Positions 31,352 to 41,625 of a stretch of 64,000 nt of DNA are shown here, in pieces. The notes under the pieces were generated by a model. The model had not been told where the DNA came from and made no database searches. It saw only the letters and a program-made list of their open reading frames with translations. The stretch covers positions 16,902,684 through 16,966,683 of the forward strand of contig CP092870.1 in NCBI GenBank assembly GCA_030710605.1. Reading direction: 5' to 3'. The stretch is from Cordylochernes scorpioides. Lineage: Eukaryota; Arthropoda; Arachnida; Pseudoscorpiones; Chernetidae. Each line of letters starts with the position of its first letter. The stretch's first letter is position 1. Position numbers and translations under genes: made by a program.

Positions 31352-32950
31352 TACACTGGTCCGCAAAATTAAAAGAACAACATATATTTTTCATTTATCT
31401 CAAATTTTATTGAACATTTATCAATGAAATTTTATACACAAATTTATTATTCCATTGTTGATTAGAATACCCGAAATCAAAGAATTCTAACACGTATTTT
31501 ATGCAAATTAGCTGGTCAAGCAATGATCTTCTTCAGTCAGTGCATAAATATCTTGGATATTGTTGTTAATATGGGGTGTGATCGCCTTTAACTGATAGAC
31601 AGGCTCTACATCGGTGACCCATACTAAGAATTAGGGAGTTTATCAGCTCCTGTGGAATCAACGCCCACTCTTGTGTTAAGGCTGTTTCTAGCTCATGAGT
31701 GTTTCTAGGAGGGGGTTGGAGGGATGCGATCCGCCGTCCTAGGTTGTCCCATACATGCTCAATGGGATTTAGGTCTGGGGATCGAGCTGGCCAATTCATC
31801 CGAGCAATTGCATGGTTTTGGAGAAAAGTGTCGACCACACCAGCCCTATGTGGACGGGCGTTTTCATCCATTAGAAGAAAGTTTTCTCCCATTTTCAATG
31901 CTTGAGGCATCACATATGCTGCCAATATCTCGTCCCGATACCTCTGTCCAGTCAGGGTTCCTTGCTGAAAAATATGGAGTGCTGTTCGACCGCCCAAGAA
32001 GATTCCAGCCCAGACCATAAAACCTTGGCTTCTGTAGGGATCCCTTTCAACCATATTCTGGGGATTATTTCTGGTTCCTACTTCTCTCCAGACAAAGACA
32101 CAACGAGAATCGCTGTTTAGAGAGAATCTGGACTCATCAGTGAACATTACACGCCTCCATTCATCTGGATTCCAGGCGACATGTTGTCTGCACCAAAGTT
32201 TCCGTGCTCTCTTTTGAGATGGTGTCAATGGCACACAGATTATGGGTCGTCGAGCATAGAGGCCCTTCTTGTGAAGTCTTCTGCGTATTGTATCAGTTGA
32301 TACTAAGACTCCTGTAGCTGCATTGAGGTCACTTCATAGTTGCGATGCTGTCATTCTTCTATTGCGACGCACAAGGAGACTCAAATAACGGTCTTGATTT
32401 AACGTTGTGACCCTTGGCCGTCCTTGTCCGGGTGTTCTGGCAACATTAGCTGTCGTATGAAATTTTTTCCAAAGCCTTGAGACAACGTTTCTTATCACTC
32501 CAAGCCATCTTGCTACTTCTGCCTGTAATTGGCCTACTTCCATACTTCCAATAGCTTGCCTTTTTTTCTTGTGATAAATGTTGCCTATAAGCCATGAAAA
32601 CTTTAAAAAACAAAAAGGTTCAATAAAAATCTAGTGGAGCTTAAAATTAGGACGCTTTGAGAAAGACTCAGGCACGTGCTGGAGGCGGAGTCAACGTAGA
32701 CGGTGGTATTTTGCATATTGGGAACAACTTTATTTGTTTTTCTGTTTTACATACTCTCTTAATTCATGGAAGCTTCTGAATATACCAAAACTTGATATAT
32801 ATCCCTTAATATAACTTTTCTTTTTCTTCTTTTTCTTCTTTCTTATCTCCACTCAATCATTAGGGTATCAAGTTGTGACCCTTGATGGTATTTGACAACC
32901 ATCATGACTGGGTGACATGTGTTGTTCCTTTAATTTTGCGGACCAGTGTG
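31352..32950 (-). mobile_element. Tc1-type transposon (1599 bp), nearly complete
   Basis: The left end reads TACACTGGTCCGCAAAATTA and continues AAAGAACAACA. The right end on the other strand is CACACTGGTCCGCAAAATTA followed by AAGGAACAACA, so the inverted repeats are about 30 bp with two differences. TA flanks each side (31350-31351 and 32951-32952). The transposase lies inside on the minus strand. Confidence 0.92.
31566..32595 (-). pseudogene. Tc1-type transposase, one frameshift and one stop
   Basis: The family-like start ATG is at 32595. A one-base loss in the A run near 32570 moves the frame, and the main frame runs from 32543. A TGA at 32336-32334 interrupts it. From there to the TAA near 31566 the DDE domain is clean: Asp in FTDESRFSL, Asp in LLMDENARPH (DEN rather than the usual DNA), Glu in NPIEHVWDNL. 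The N-terminal half has the helix-turn-helix and the GRPRVTT linker. Only two lesions separate it from an intact frame, so inactivation is recent. Confidence 0.9.
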
Positions 32951-32952
32951 TA

Positions 32953-33886
32953 TTTGTAGTTTTTTAACATTAGAAATACTTCAAATTATTCATTACAGAT
33001 CGAATACTAATGCCTTATTCAAAATTAAAAAGGTAGTAATTGGAAATAATTTTATTTAAAGTTTAAAATTCTTTCTAAAATTATAATTTAAAAATATTTT
33101 TTTCTTCAAAAATGTGATATACAATAAATAAATATAAATTTCCATCACACTCAATAAATAAAAAGGTAAATTTATTTATCTCTATTTAATAATTGAGGCG
33201 AAAAAAAAAATGTTGATTAAAAAATGAAGTCTCATACATATATTTTTAAAATGTCATATTTCAACAGAGTAAACATATGTTAATTTTTCCCCGAATATTT
33301 CCCACAACTGCTAAATTAATCTATTTAGGTAGAGTATTTTTAAAAGCCAGTTTAAATGAAAGATAACAAAATTATGAAAACAAAATATTATCTTTAAATC
33401 CTTTAGAAAAGGAGAGAATTTTGTAATTTAAAAAAGATTAATTGCGTTTATAGAAAGAGAGAGATATTAAGTAAATATAATTATTTTTAATTAGCGTTGT
33501 TCTGTGAGCGTCTGTGGAATATTATGTTAAAGGTATATTATATTTTCTGAAAAAATAAATATAATAATTAAATTATTTTTAATATAATAAATATTTTAAA
33601 ATTATAAAATTTTATGGTAATTTCAAAATTCAATTTAACTCTAAATAAACATGTTATTAAATTTAATAAGCCTGCTTTTTCACTTATTGTTTGAAAAACA
33701 TATTGACAATTTAATTTATAATGATGGTTTACACATTTGTGGGTTTGGATGATAAAATTTTCCTTCCGGAGCAATATTATTTTTCACTTCTTCAAAAAAA
33801 GTTTTTTTGACATGAATTGTTATAGCATTGCGGTTATAGCTTTTCCTTTGAAACAAGAATAAGATGTTATGCTTATTGAGAATTGT

Positions 33887-33927
<41 letters not shown>

Positions 33928-33982
33928 TAGTGAAAAATCAATAAAAAATATATAAAAAAGGTCAGGTGTTTATATTAGAAAT
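32953..33982. other. AT-rich DNA with a TA/GT microsatellite
   Basis: (TA)n then (GT)n at about 33888-33927, followed by the GGTCAGGTGTTT tail at about 33959. Otherwise nothing recognised. Confidence 0.45.
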
Positions 33983-34291
33983 AAAAAAGGCATATCCTGA
34001 CCAGGCTCACTTGAGCATTTCTAAATCTCAGACGTTTATTTACCCATTTCTTGATTTCTCAGGAAGCCTCTAGGACCAACCTTTGGTCGTAAAGGTACAG
34101 TCTGCCCTACGATGACGAGGGTCAATAGTCCTAAACGCGTTCGTGGTTGACATTTCTTGATTTATCAAGAAATTGGGTTGGTCAAATATCACGGAGCAAG
34201 TTGAAAAAACGTTTAGTTTATTTTTATCCACTAGATGGCGCTCTGCCATCTAGAAATGCTCATGTGAGCCTGGTCAGGATATGCCTCTTTT
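33983..34291 (+). mobile_element. Hammerhead repeat family 1, copy with inverted-repeat ends
   Basis: The first 42 bp (AAAAAAGGCATATCCTGACC...GAGCATTTCTA) and last 42 bp are inverted copies with few mismatches. Inside are the usual blocks: TTCTTGATTTCTCAGGAAGCC, ribozyme, TCAAGAAATTGGGTTGG and AGATGGCGCT. This is the only copy in the window in which both ends are seen as inverted repeats. Confidence 0.8.
34106..34146 (+). ncRNA. Inactivated hammerhead motif
   Basis: Aligned to the other copies, C3 has become A (ATGACGA) and G12 has become T (TAAA). Both are essential in studied hammerheads. Stem II is weakened but the CGCGTT cleavage region survives. It is almost certainly not self-cleaving. 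Confidence 0.7.
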
Positions 34292-34406
34292 ATATATATA
34301 TTAATATATATATGTGCCAATATTCACTGGAATTTCGTATGTGCCATAATTATAAAAGTATAACAAAATCGATTTTTATTAAGTCATAAGGAACGACGTT
34401 ACAATT

Positions 34407-35819
34407 TTAAGAGTTAGTGGGGGAGGGGGTACAATTAAAATCTACATTGATGAAAAATTTATAAATATCGTATTTTGTTCTGTTTAAAATGCGACGTAAT
34501 TCGATCTTTTCCCCTTCGAGGATAAATTTAGAAGGATTGAACCTGTATAGAGGGTCGATGTTTCGGCATTCTTTAATAGCGTTGTCGATAAATGGTTTCG
34601 TCAAAGCGCATTCTGTATAGCGATGCTGGATATCTGGGGGTCCGCCGCAGGCGGTGCAGGAAGCTTTTCCATTTCTTGTAGGGTAAGGTAGAGCTCTCAG
34701 CTTCAAACGCCATGCGATGTCGTCGTATATATTAATTCTTCTGTGCCAGCAAGGCGCAGTGTCGAATGTCCATTTGGCCGTTTTTTCTACAGCGTACTTC
34801 AAATTAAAATAGGACGATATGATTATTTGGCGTAGCGCGCTGCTTCTGAACCGTGAGAAGAGGCGTGATTTGTACGTAATGGGAAGGTGAACGCAGGAAG
34901 GATGGTTGTTTGGTTTAAAATTCATAATTTTCGTTTAATTGTAGAACGTAGTGATTCTTTGAAAATCGTTCCGAATGTTTCGCGTGGCGTGGGAGAATAA
35001 ATCGTTGATATCTCGTATTTCACCGTTTAAATCCAAAAAGTCTTTCAGACGTCTCAGGCCTCGTACATTGAAGATGGCAGGATTTTGCATATAAAGGCCG
35101 TGTAAAAGGCGGCATTTTAAAAGCACGATGTGTAAAAAGTCGTTTTTCGAGAGGCTTTTAAAATCGATATGAAAGTTTGGCGCGATGTTTTTCCAGCTTG
35201 ATAGAGTCTGCTTTCGTCGTGGCGATAGAAAGCTGTGTAAATCGTAGTTAAACAGATTGTAGTAGTTTGTCGAATTTTTGTTTATAAAAAGAAAATCGTT
35301 TTCGTTTTTTTCCCCGTTAATAGACTTTTGTATACGTTTTAGAATAAAGAGGTCGCGCTGAGAAGCCAAGTGCAGCAGGCCGAGGCCACCCCTCTCGGCG
35401 GGTAGGCAATTTATTGACGAGGTCGTCCAGGTGGTTTCATTATAGAGCGCGTCATCTAAGTCCTTTTGTAGTTCGTTTAATGTAGAATCGCTTGGTAAGA
35501 TGGCGTTTATCATGTAGGTAAATTTTGGTATAAAGTTCGCATTTATATAAAAGTATAAAAGGCCCAAAAATGATGATAAAACTCAACGCGCCAGCTTGGC
35601 CATCATGTAAAACAAAGCAACAAAGTTTTATTGAGAGTCTGCCACACCCAAGACCGGACAAGGGTATTCGCTTACAGAGTCGATAGTTTGTTTTACTTCC
35701 GTCCTCCTCTCGGCCGAAAAACAGCCGGATAACGGTAGTCCATATTTCCCTCTCATGTAGATCATACCCTGCTGGAACTTGCCTGCGTCTTCGGCGATGG
35801 CCTCTCTTCTAAGTGACAT
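34407..35819 (-). pseudogene. 5'-truncated LINE ORF2, C-terminal part
   Basis: One frame runs through the segment with stops at about 35626, 35588 and 34937. It encodes the thumb/C-terminal region of a non-LTR polymerase: LPSDSTLNELQKDLDDALYN, PAERGGLGLLHLASQ, and a terminal Cys-His motif CTACGGPPDIQHRYTEC near 34650. The catalytic RT box lies upstream and is missing. An AATAAA-like signal follows the stop near 34380. Known of the family: 5' truncation is normal on LINE insertion. Confidence 0.85.
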
Positions 35820-36490
35820 ACAGCTTATTTCGTCCTTTTGTGTTACTCATTGACGCCTGAAACCACTCTGACCATGAACCCCATGACTGAAAGTACTTGT
35901 GGTACCACATCTATTAGCCGAAAAGATTATACATATATAACCTCTGTCTACCATATATATATTATATAATCTAAAAATATTATATGATCTAAAAACTCAA
36001 ATATTTCTATATTTAAAAATATATATATTTTATTTTATTCATTGATAATTTTACTTTTGTTATCATCGTTTTTAGAAAGGCTTTCAGTTTTTGTTGTATA
36101 GTTTTGTTGTAAATATGCGTAGTTAACATATAAATCCTTTTAAATCACTAATATAGGATTAACTTTATAAATTCTATATAATGTGAAAATAACTAATGTG
36201 TAATCTTTCCTCAAGTAATTGAAAATAAAAGCTACTTGACGGTGAATAATTATATTTTTCTTATCACGACTACACCTCAACCCTTTATCTTATCGATCCT
36301 TTGTCTTATCAAGTCTTATCTAACAACAACAAAAAATATTCATAACATATATATAATATACAATAATATATTAATGCAATGAAATGGCCACCCTGGCTCA
36401 TCCGATGAAGGTGAAGCCATACGTATAGCTATAGAACCAAATGTTATCTTAAAAATAGCTAACTGAAAATTCTCGTGAACCAGTAGGCGA
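35820..36490. other. AT-rich DNA, nothing recognised
   Basis: No frame or repeat could be supported. Confidence 0.4.
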
Positions 36491-37499
36491 AAATGACATC
36501 AGCGGACGCTAGGACTAATTCTCTTCCGAAAAATTACTCAAGATGACGCAAGATAGGAGCCGTAAAATTGAGAAGAATGTTACGTTGAAGCAAAGCCCTG
36601 CCAAAGTTTTTTGTATAGTTCGAATGGACGGATGACTTTGCCGTCAACCTTGACTGTCGAGTCGACACCCTCATAGGGCAGTTCAAATAGCTTTCATATC
36701 TGATTTTGCATCTCAGATCGCATTTCTTCATATTATCCATGGTTCTACAGGAGGGATGGCTCTGGTGATACGCGAGATTCTTTCGAGAAGCCATTCTCTC
36801 AACGGCTAGTGACGATCGAAAAATCACATGTAGAGATGGCTTACGTTGCAAAGGTAAATCCCTCTTTTGAAAAAGATTTAGGCGATATTCCGGGAAGCGG
36901 TATCTGAGAGTTGAGTGATGTGAACTGAGAGCCTATGTAGTATTAGTACTCTATCTAAGCGTACAGTATCTACCAGGCGTTCGTAACTGGAAGCCTTCAT
37001 AGGCAAGTGTGCGATGTCCAAAGTGGTGTCGACGAAGGTTACTCGATCCAAGAGCACTGCGAGGAATTTTCCTAAGAATTCTACTTCTCCTTTCTGAGCT
37101 GTTCATGGTTCCTAGGACCCACTAATCTTCTTTTAAAGTTTCATTTCTGATGATCTGCTGTTGAATATGTCTTTCTTCAAGAACATCAAATAGATGGAAA
37201 TTGATAACGCGAGTATCTGAACTCCGGACGTTGAAAATGGGGCTAACGATAGTGCTTAATCATTTGATATGGTTCCAGAGGAAAATAACTCTTAGTGCCT
37301 CGACTACGGTCAGGCCTAGGTTCGTTACCAACGCGAAGACGGCCTTGTAGGTAAGGCAAAGGTTCCGGACGCTTTCCATAGCGTTCCTCTCTATATGAAC
37401 GCGATATCAAGTACGTTCTGTTTCATAAAGTAGCCTACCTTTCTTAAAACAGAAATGTGCGTACATAGAGGAACGCATTTCATAAAAACTCTTAGATTT

Positions 37500-37765
37500 A
37501 TATACTCTAATATTGATAGAAATTTTGGCCATAGATTTGGCCCAGCCACTTTGCCAGCCAAACACTTCTTTGGCTGATAGTAAAGATTCCATTGGATCCC
37601 GTGTGGATCTCATGGAAAAAATCCGCCCTATGCTGACGAAAGCCATTAGCCCGAAACTATGGTCTCTAGGTGGACGCTCCTCAATTTGCCAAAGCTGGTG
37701 TCGTAGTTTTGTCACCGACCCGAGGCCGCTAGTTTGCGGCGACGGTCAATAGATGGCGTTTAATT
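37500..37765 (+). mobile_element. Hammerhead repeat family 2, copy 1
   Basis: It matches 49650-49930: TTTTGGC...ATAGATTTGGC, CTTCTTTGGC, GGATCTCATG, TCCGCCCT, the ribozyme, CCAAAGCTGGTGT, TTTGTCACCGACC, GAGGCCGCTA, TTTGCGGCGACGG and TCAATAGATGGCGT. There is no coding capacity. Confidence 0.8.
37625..37672 (+). ncRNA. Hammerhead ribozyme motif, family 2
   Basis: CTGACGA at 37633-37639, AAGCCATTAGCC stem II region, GAAA at 37653-37656, CTATGG, then U16.1 and C17 (GTC triplet at 37662-37664). Stem I has a solid CCTA/TAGG block with mismatches next to the core. The core is complete; stem I is weakened. Confidence 0.65.
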
Positions 37766-38404
37766 TGACGGGAGAGAAGCCCTATGCTTTTTAGATACTA
37801 TAATATTGGTGGGTAGATAGTAAAGGATGCAGCAAGTTGTACCCTTTACCCACGCACCATAGTGGTAATTAGGCTGAGGAGCAATTTCAGTTTTCGATGT
37901 TTTTTCAGCCAATAAGCGTTCGAGTAATTCCTGCATAGGGAAACGGGATACATTGGCTCGCACTCTATCTTCCTTTATTGGTCGACATAAAAAGTAACTT
38001 TTGACATCATATCGTGAGAACGCTCGAAACATCCAATGGCTGATTTGTTCTATCCTGAATGTTTTTGTTAGGCAGAATATTCCTCTTGAGGGTTATGGAT
38101 CTTGAGACTCGGAGACAACAGATGAGGTCACAATAGGGTTCTTTAGTTGAATTTTAGGGTGCTCCTTGATAGGCGTTGGGTACTCTGTTACTGGTGTTGC
38201 CGTTAGATGGTATTTTTGCTGTGGGCAGAGAATATACGGAATGGTCAGAGATCTTGATCGTTGTAAATTTCAAGAAGGAATTGTCTAGGTTTGGAACGGT
38301 AATCATTAAACCCTGCTTGGTTCGGGGTGTTGTTATTCAAGGCACACCGCATATATCAGCAACGGATAGTTGGCTTGCTGATTATCTCGATTACACAACC
38401 ACTC

Positions 38405-38780
38405 AAGACAATTAATGACTAATGACTACTCCTGGGTCGTAGGCCACAAATATGCTTTTGTCCTTTAAACAAAGGACTTAATAATTATTATTTCTCATGG
38501 AGATCTAAGTCCAAAGGGCTGGTTGAAGCTGCATACATAATGCAGAGAGTGAGATGTCCAAGATTCAAGCGCCTAGATAATCAGCAACGGGTAGTAGGCT
38601 TGCAGAATATCTTGGCGCTTGTATATTGAGCACCGCACTCTCTGCGTTATGTATGCAGCTATAGCCAGCTCTTTAGACTTAAATATACATGGTATATATT
38701 GAATCTTAAGTCCTTTACTTGAAAGACGAAGTCCTCTTTGGGGCCTACAACCCAGGAGTAGTCATTAATTGTATTGAATG
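38405..38780. repeat. Foldback element with ~145-bp imperfect arms
   Basis: CAATTAATGACTAATGACTA...CTCCTGGGTCGTAGGCC on the left is mirrored by GGCCTACAACCCAGGAGTAG...CATTAATTG on the right. Further in, GCTGCATACATAATGCAGAG pairs with CTCTGCGTTATGTATGCAGC. The centre near 38553-38624 repeats a block also seen outside at 38352 (ATCAGCAACGG.TAGT.GGCTTGC). Confidence 0.8.
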
Positions 38781-39325
38781 GTTGTGTAATGGAGACAACT
38801 TTACAATCAGTTCTCGGTGCCTTAATAAGGACTTCATACTTGAAAACGAACGGCAGATTTTCGATTGTGATGCAGTATATTGTCTTTCTTTGAGAATACG
38901 TCTTCAGGAGGATGTTACCTTTAAGGTGCACTCTATTTACACAATTGAGAGTCTACCCATTATTTGATCAGCTAGAGCACAAATCTTTAAATCCGCAGTG
39001 CCTCCAGAGCCTCAATATAGTCAAAAGACCGAATTAGGCAGAAGGCTTGATCAAGAAACACCGGAGCTAGATGAGCTGCATTTGACTGCTGCCTACTGAT
39101 GCGGATCTCTGTAGCTACCTCCTCCTTGACGCTTGTGAGGTCGGACCTGGTTCATTGCCAGCTGTTATCATGGTTGGTAGCTGTTGGAATGTTTTAGACT
39201 TGGCCTCTTTTTTTTTTGTCGGAGGCTTCCGTGAATTTATCCCAATTTGCATGGCTAATTCTTTATCTTGAAAATAGAGGTTTACCTCGGGACCAAAATG
39301 GCTTATTCTTTGTTGCAAAAATTAA
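38781..39325. other. Possible continuation of the decayed coding region
   Basis: An open piece at 39115-39318 (minus) encodes a Lys/Gln/Thr-rich stretch. Another at 38719-38967 (plus) partly overlaps the foldback arm. Neither is recognised. Confidence 0.25.
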
Positions 39326-39915
39326 TAATCAAAATTAAATTATTGAATTAGGCGATAAACACTGGCGACTTTCCCAAGACATCGTCGCTATTGAAAATAC
39401 GTTGCGACAGAAAATTACAAGAGTATTTGGAATATAAAATAAGTAAATGCCTTAAAAATAGATCTATTAAACGTCGAATCCCTCAAATATTTTAAAAACC
39501 CATTATTGAAATATAAATGCTCTTTCTGAATAAACCATAAAACATGTTTTAGTATATACGAATGGAACGAAAGAAAAATAACCTTTTCAGCGTCAACAAA
39601 AAAATCCTATGTTCGAAACCACGTGTGTGTTCCTATTTTAATATGATACTTTAATATAAAGCTATAACCCACCATCTATATAAGAAATGAAAGCATTAAA
39701 GCACGAATTTCTTTTACACATGAAGCAAACTTCCATTGTCCTTAAAGCGATGAAAAATATATTGGGAAGGCTTGTATTATTATACTTATATATGATATTT
39801 TGATATAACTCTGAGATAAAAAAAAAAATACATTGCACGCTGATTGCCCAAATGAACTCGATACTGATTGGCATTTTAACATCATGTGATAGGAAAAAAA
39901 TGAAAAGATAATATA
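39326..39915. other. AT-rich DNA, nothing recognised
   Basis: Just before 39.93 kb, CATGTGCTCATGGTCAGGAAATGCC is a family 1 repeat end. Confidence 0.4.
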
Positions 39916-39973
39916 ATAGCACATGTGCTCATGGTCAGGAAATGCCTTCTTTATTTTTAATAAATATATATAT

Positions 39974-40131
39974 GTGAAAAATAGTACAAATGTGATATTG
40001 TACTGGGATAAGGTGCATAAATTAAGAAAAATGGCATCTCCTTATCTTTCAGTTGCACGATAAGGAGATGCCTTTTTTCTTAATTTATGCACCTTATCCC
40101 AGTACAATATCACATTTGTACTATTTTTCAC
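39974..40131. repeat. Near-perfect 73-bp inverted repeat
   Basis: Arms 39974-40046 and 40059-40131 differ at one base; the loop is 12 nt. The inner end (GGCATCTCCTTATC / GATAAGGAGATGCC) is the terminal sequence of the ribozyme repeat next to it, so this looks like an inverted duplication of an element end. Confidence 0.92.
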
Positions 40132-40422
40132 ATTGTGTAGCGTTCTCACGCAATTCTGGCCTTAACTACCCGTTTCATGATTTTTCAGGATGCCTTAATG
40201 ACTAATTTTTTGGTCGTTGAGGTACAGCTTGCACCACGCTGATGAGGGCCAACAGCCCGAAACGCGTCCGTGGTTAGCTTTTCTTGATTAATCAAGAATG
40301 GGTATTTGGCCAATTCTGGAATTATTAAAAATTAACGAGAATAGTTGATATTTATTTCGATAGGTGGCGCAAGCCATCAGCAACTTTCAGTTGCACGATA
40401 AGGAGATGCCTTTTTTCTTAAT
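40132..40422 (+). mobile_element. Hammerhead repeat family 1, 40-kb subfamily
   Basis: GCGTTCTCACGCAATTCTGGC, TTCATGATTTTTCAGGATGCC, ribozyme, TTCTTGATTAATCAAGAA, then GAATAGTTGATATTTATTTC, GATAGGTGGCGCAAGCCATC and GATAAGGAGATGCC. A partial copy is at 20345-20492. Confidence 0.8.
40234..40273 (+). ncRNA. Canonical hammerhead ribozyme (type I)
   Basis: Stem I CCACG / CGTGG (40234-40238 with 40269-40273). CTGATGA at 40239-40245. Stem II GGGC-CAACA-GCCC. GAA with A15.1 at 40262. Tetraloop CGCG. U16.1 at 40267 and C17 at 40268, giving a GTC cleavage triplet. Every invariant base of the catalytic core is present. Helix III is one pair closed by CGCG; ACGCGT is self-complementary, so two RNAs could pair there into a dimeric ribozyme, as described for minimal animal hammerheads. 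Confidence 0.9.
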
Positions 40423-41625
40423 ATATATATATATATAGTGTAAAAACTATATAATAAAAAAATAATAGTGACTCTATATTTAAAATTTAAAGAGTAAACT
40501 GATAAGAATGATAATTTATATCAAGTAGATTTGATTAGATTAGCAAGCTAAATCTAAATTAATTATAAAAATAAATAGTTGTTTAGTTTTATAGTTTAGT
40601 TTTGTATTAAAATTATCTTTATTACTTTGATTATTTAAATTCAAATTATAAAATTTGTAAATTGTTATTATTTAATAGAGAGAGAGAAAAAAAATCTTTA
40701 CTTCTTACCCTTCATCCATATATATTTATAATTAATAACAATAAAATTTAACAACGTAACGTCTTTTGCAATCGGCTGTTACACGTCATTTAGACATACT
40801 CTAATTTGTATATAGAATAATAGAAGTGAGAATATATTTAATAGTATAAATTTTAGTAGTTAGAGAGAAAAGAGAGAAAGACAGAACCATGCACTTTTAT
40901 TCAAACTAATAATAAGAAAAAAACAATTCTGTAAAGAAGGTAGATAAGATTGTTAGTATATATATATATATATATTTTTATAATTTTATATTTTATCTTT
41001 TTTTTTATAATGATTTTTCAATTTTTTTATTTTATAATATGAATATATCTAGTTGTATTTAGTAATATATCTATAATATGAATTAACTTTTGTTATAAGT
41101 TTGGTTATTATGTTTTGAAACCCTAATGGTAGACCAGACATATACAAAAAAATTTAAAATGAAATAATTAGTGGAAAAAGAGATCTGCTGGACCGGAGAT
41201 TTTCAAATAGAAGTCCAGCGACATTTCACTCCTGCTCTATTATGCCATAGATCTCTCTTCGACCGGATTCTATGTGTTAATATTAAGTTGTTTTAGTGAA
41301 TTATTTATATACGCAGATTTAACAACTACAAGTGTTAAGAAATTCTAACTGTAACCTACCTCTTCTGTGACGCCTTCCTCTGTAAACAGCTATTTCTGGT
41401 TAACATCTGTTGCGGGGGGGGGGGGGGGGGGGGGGACACATGTTCGTCCTTTCAAAATTAGACTGCCTTCTCAGAAATTTCAGATTAATAAGACAACTGA
41501 AGAAGAAAGAAAATAGTTAAGGGAAGAAAGCCAATCTTTATAATCTTTACATTTAGTTATATTAATATAACTGATTCAATTATTATTTATTAATTATTTA
41601 TTAATTATATATATATATATATATA
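40423..41625. other. AT-rich DNA with a G22 run
   Basis: (TA)n at about 40957-40975 and 41611-41625; G22 at 41414-41435 followed by ACACATGTTCGTCC. Nothing coding was recognised. Confidence 0.45.

Larger units (their letters stand above)
36500..38404 (-). pseudogene. Decayed coding region of unknown origin
   Basis: Between 36534 and 38032 (minus strand) several open pieces (36534-36851, parts of 36870-37090, 37760-38032) have non-AT-biased composition and protein-like amino-acid use, but are broken by frameshifts and by an inserted ribozyme repeat at 37500-37760. I do not recognise the product. A plus-strand piece at 38176-38415 and a minus piece at 39115-39318 may belong to the same decayed unit. 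It could be an old element or an endogenised viral gene. Confidence 0.35.
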
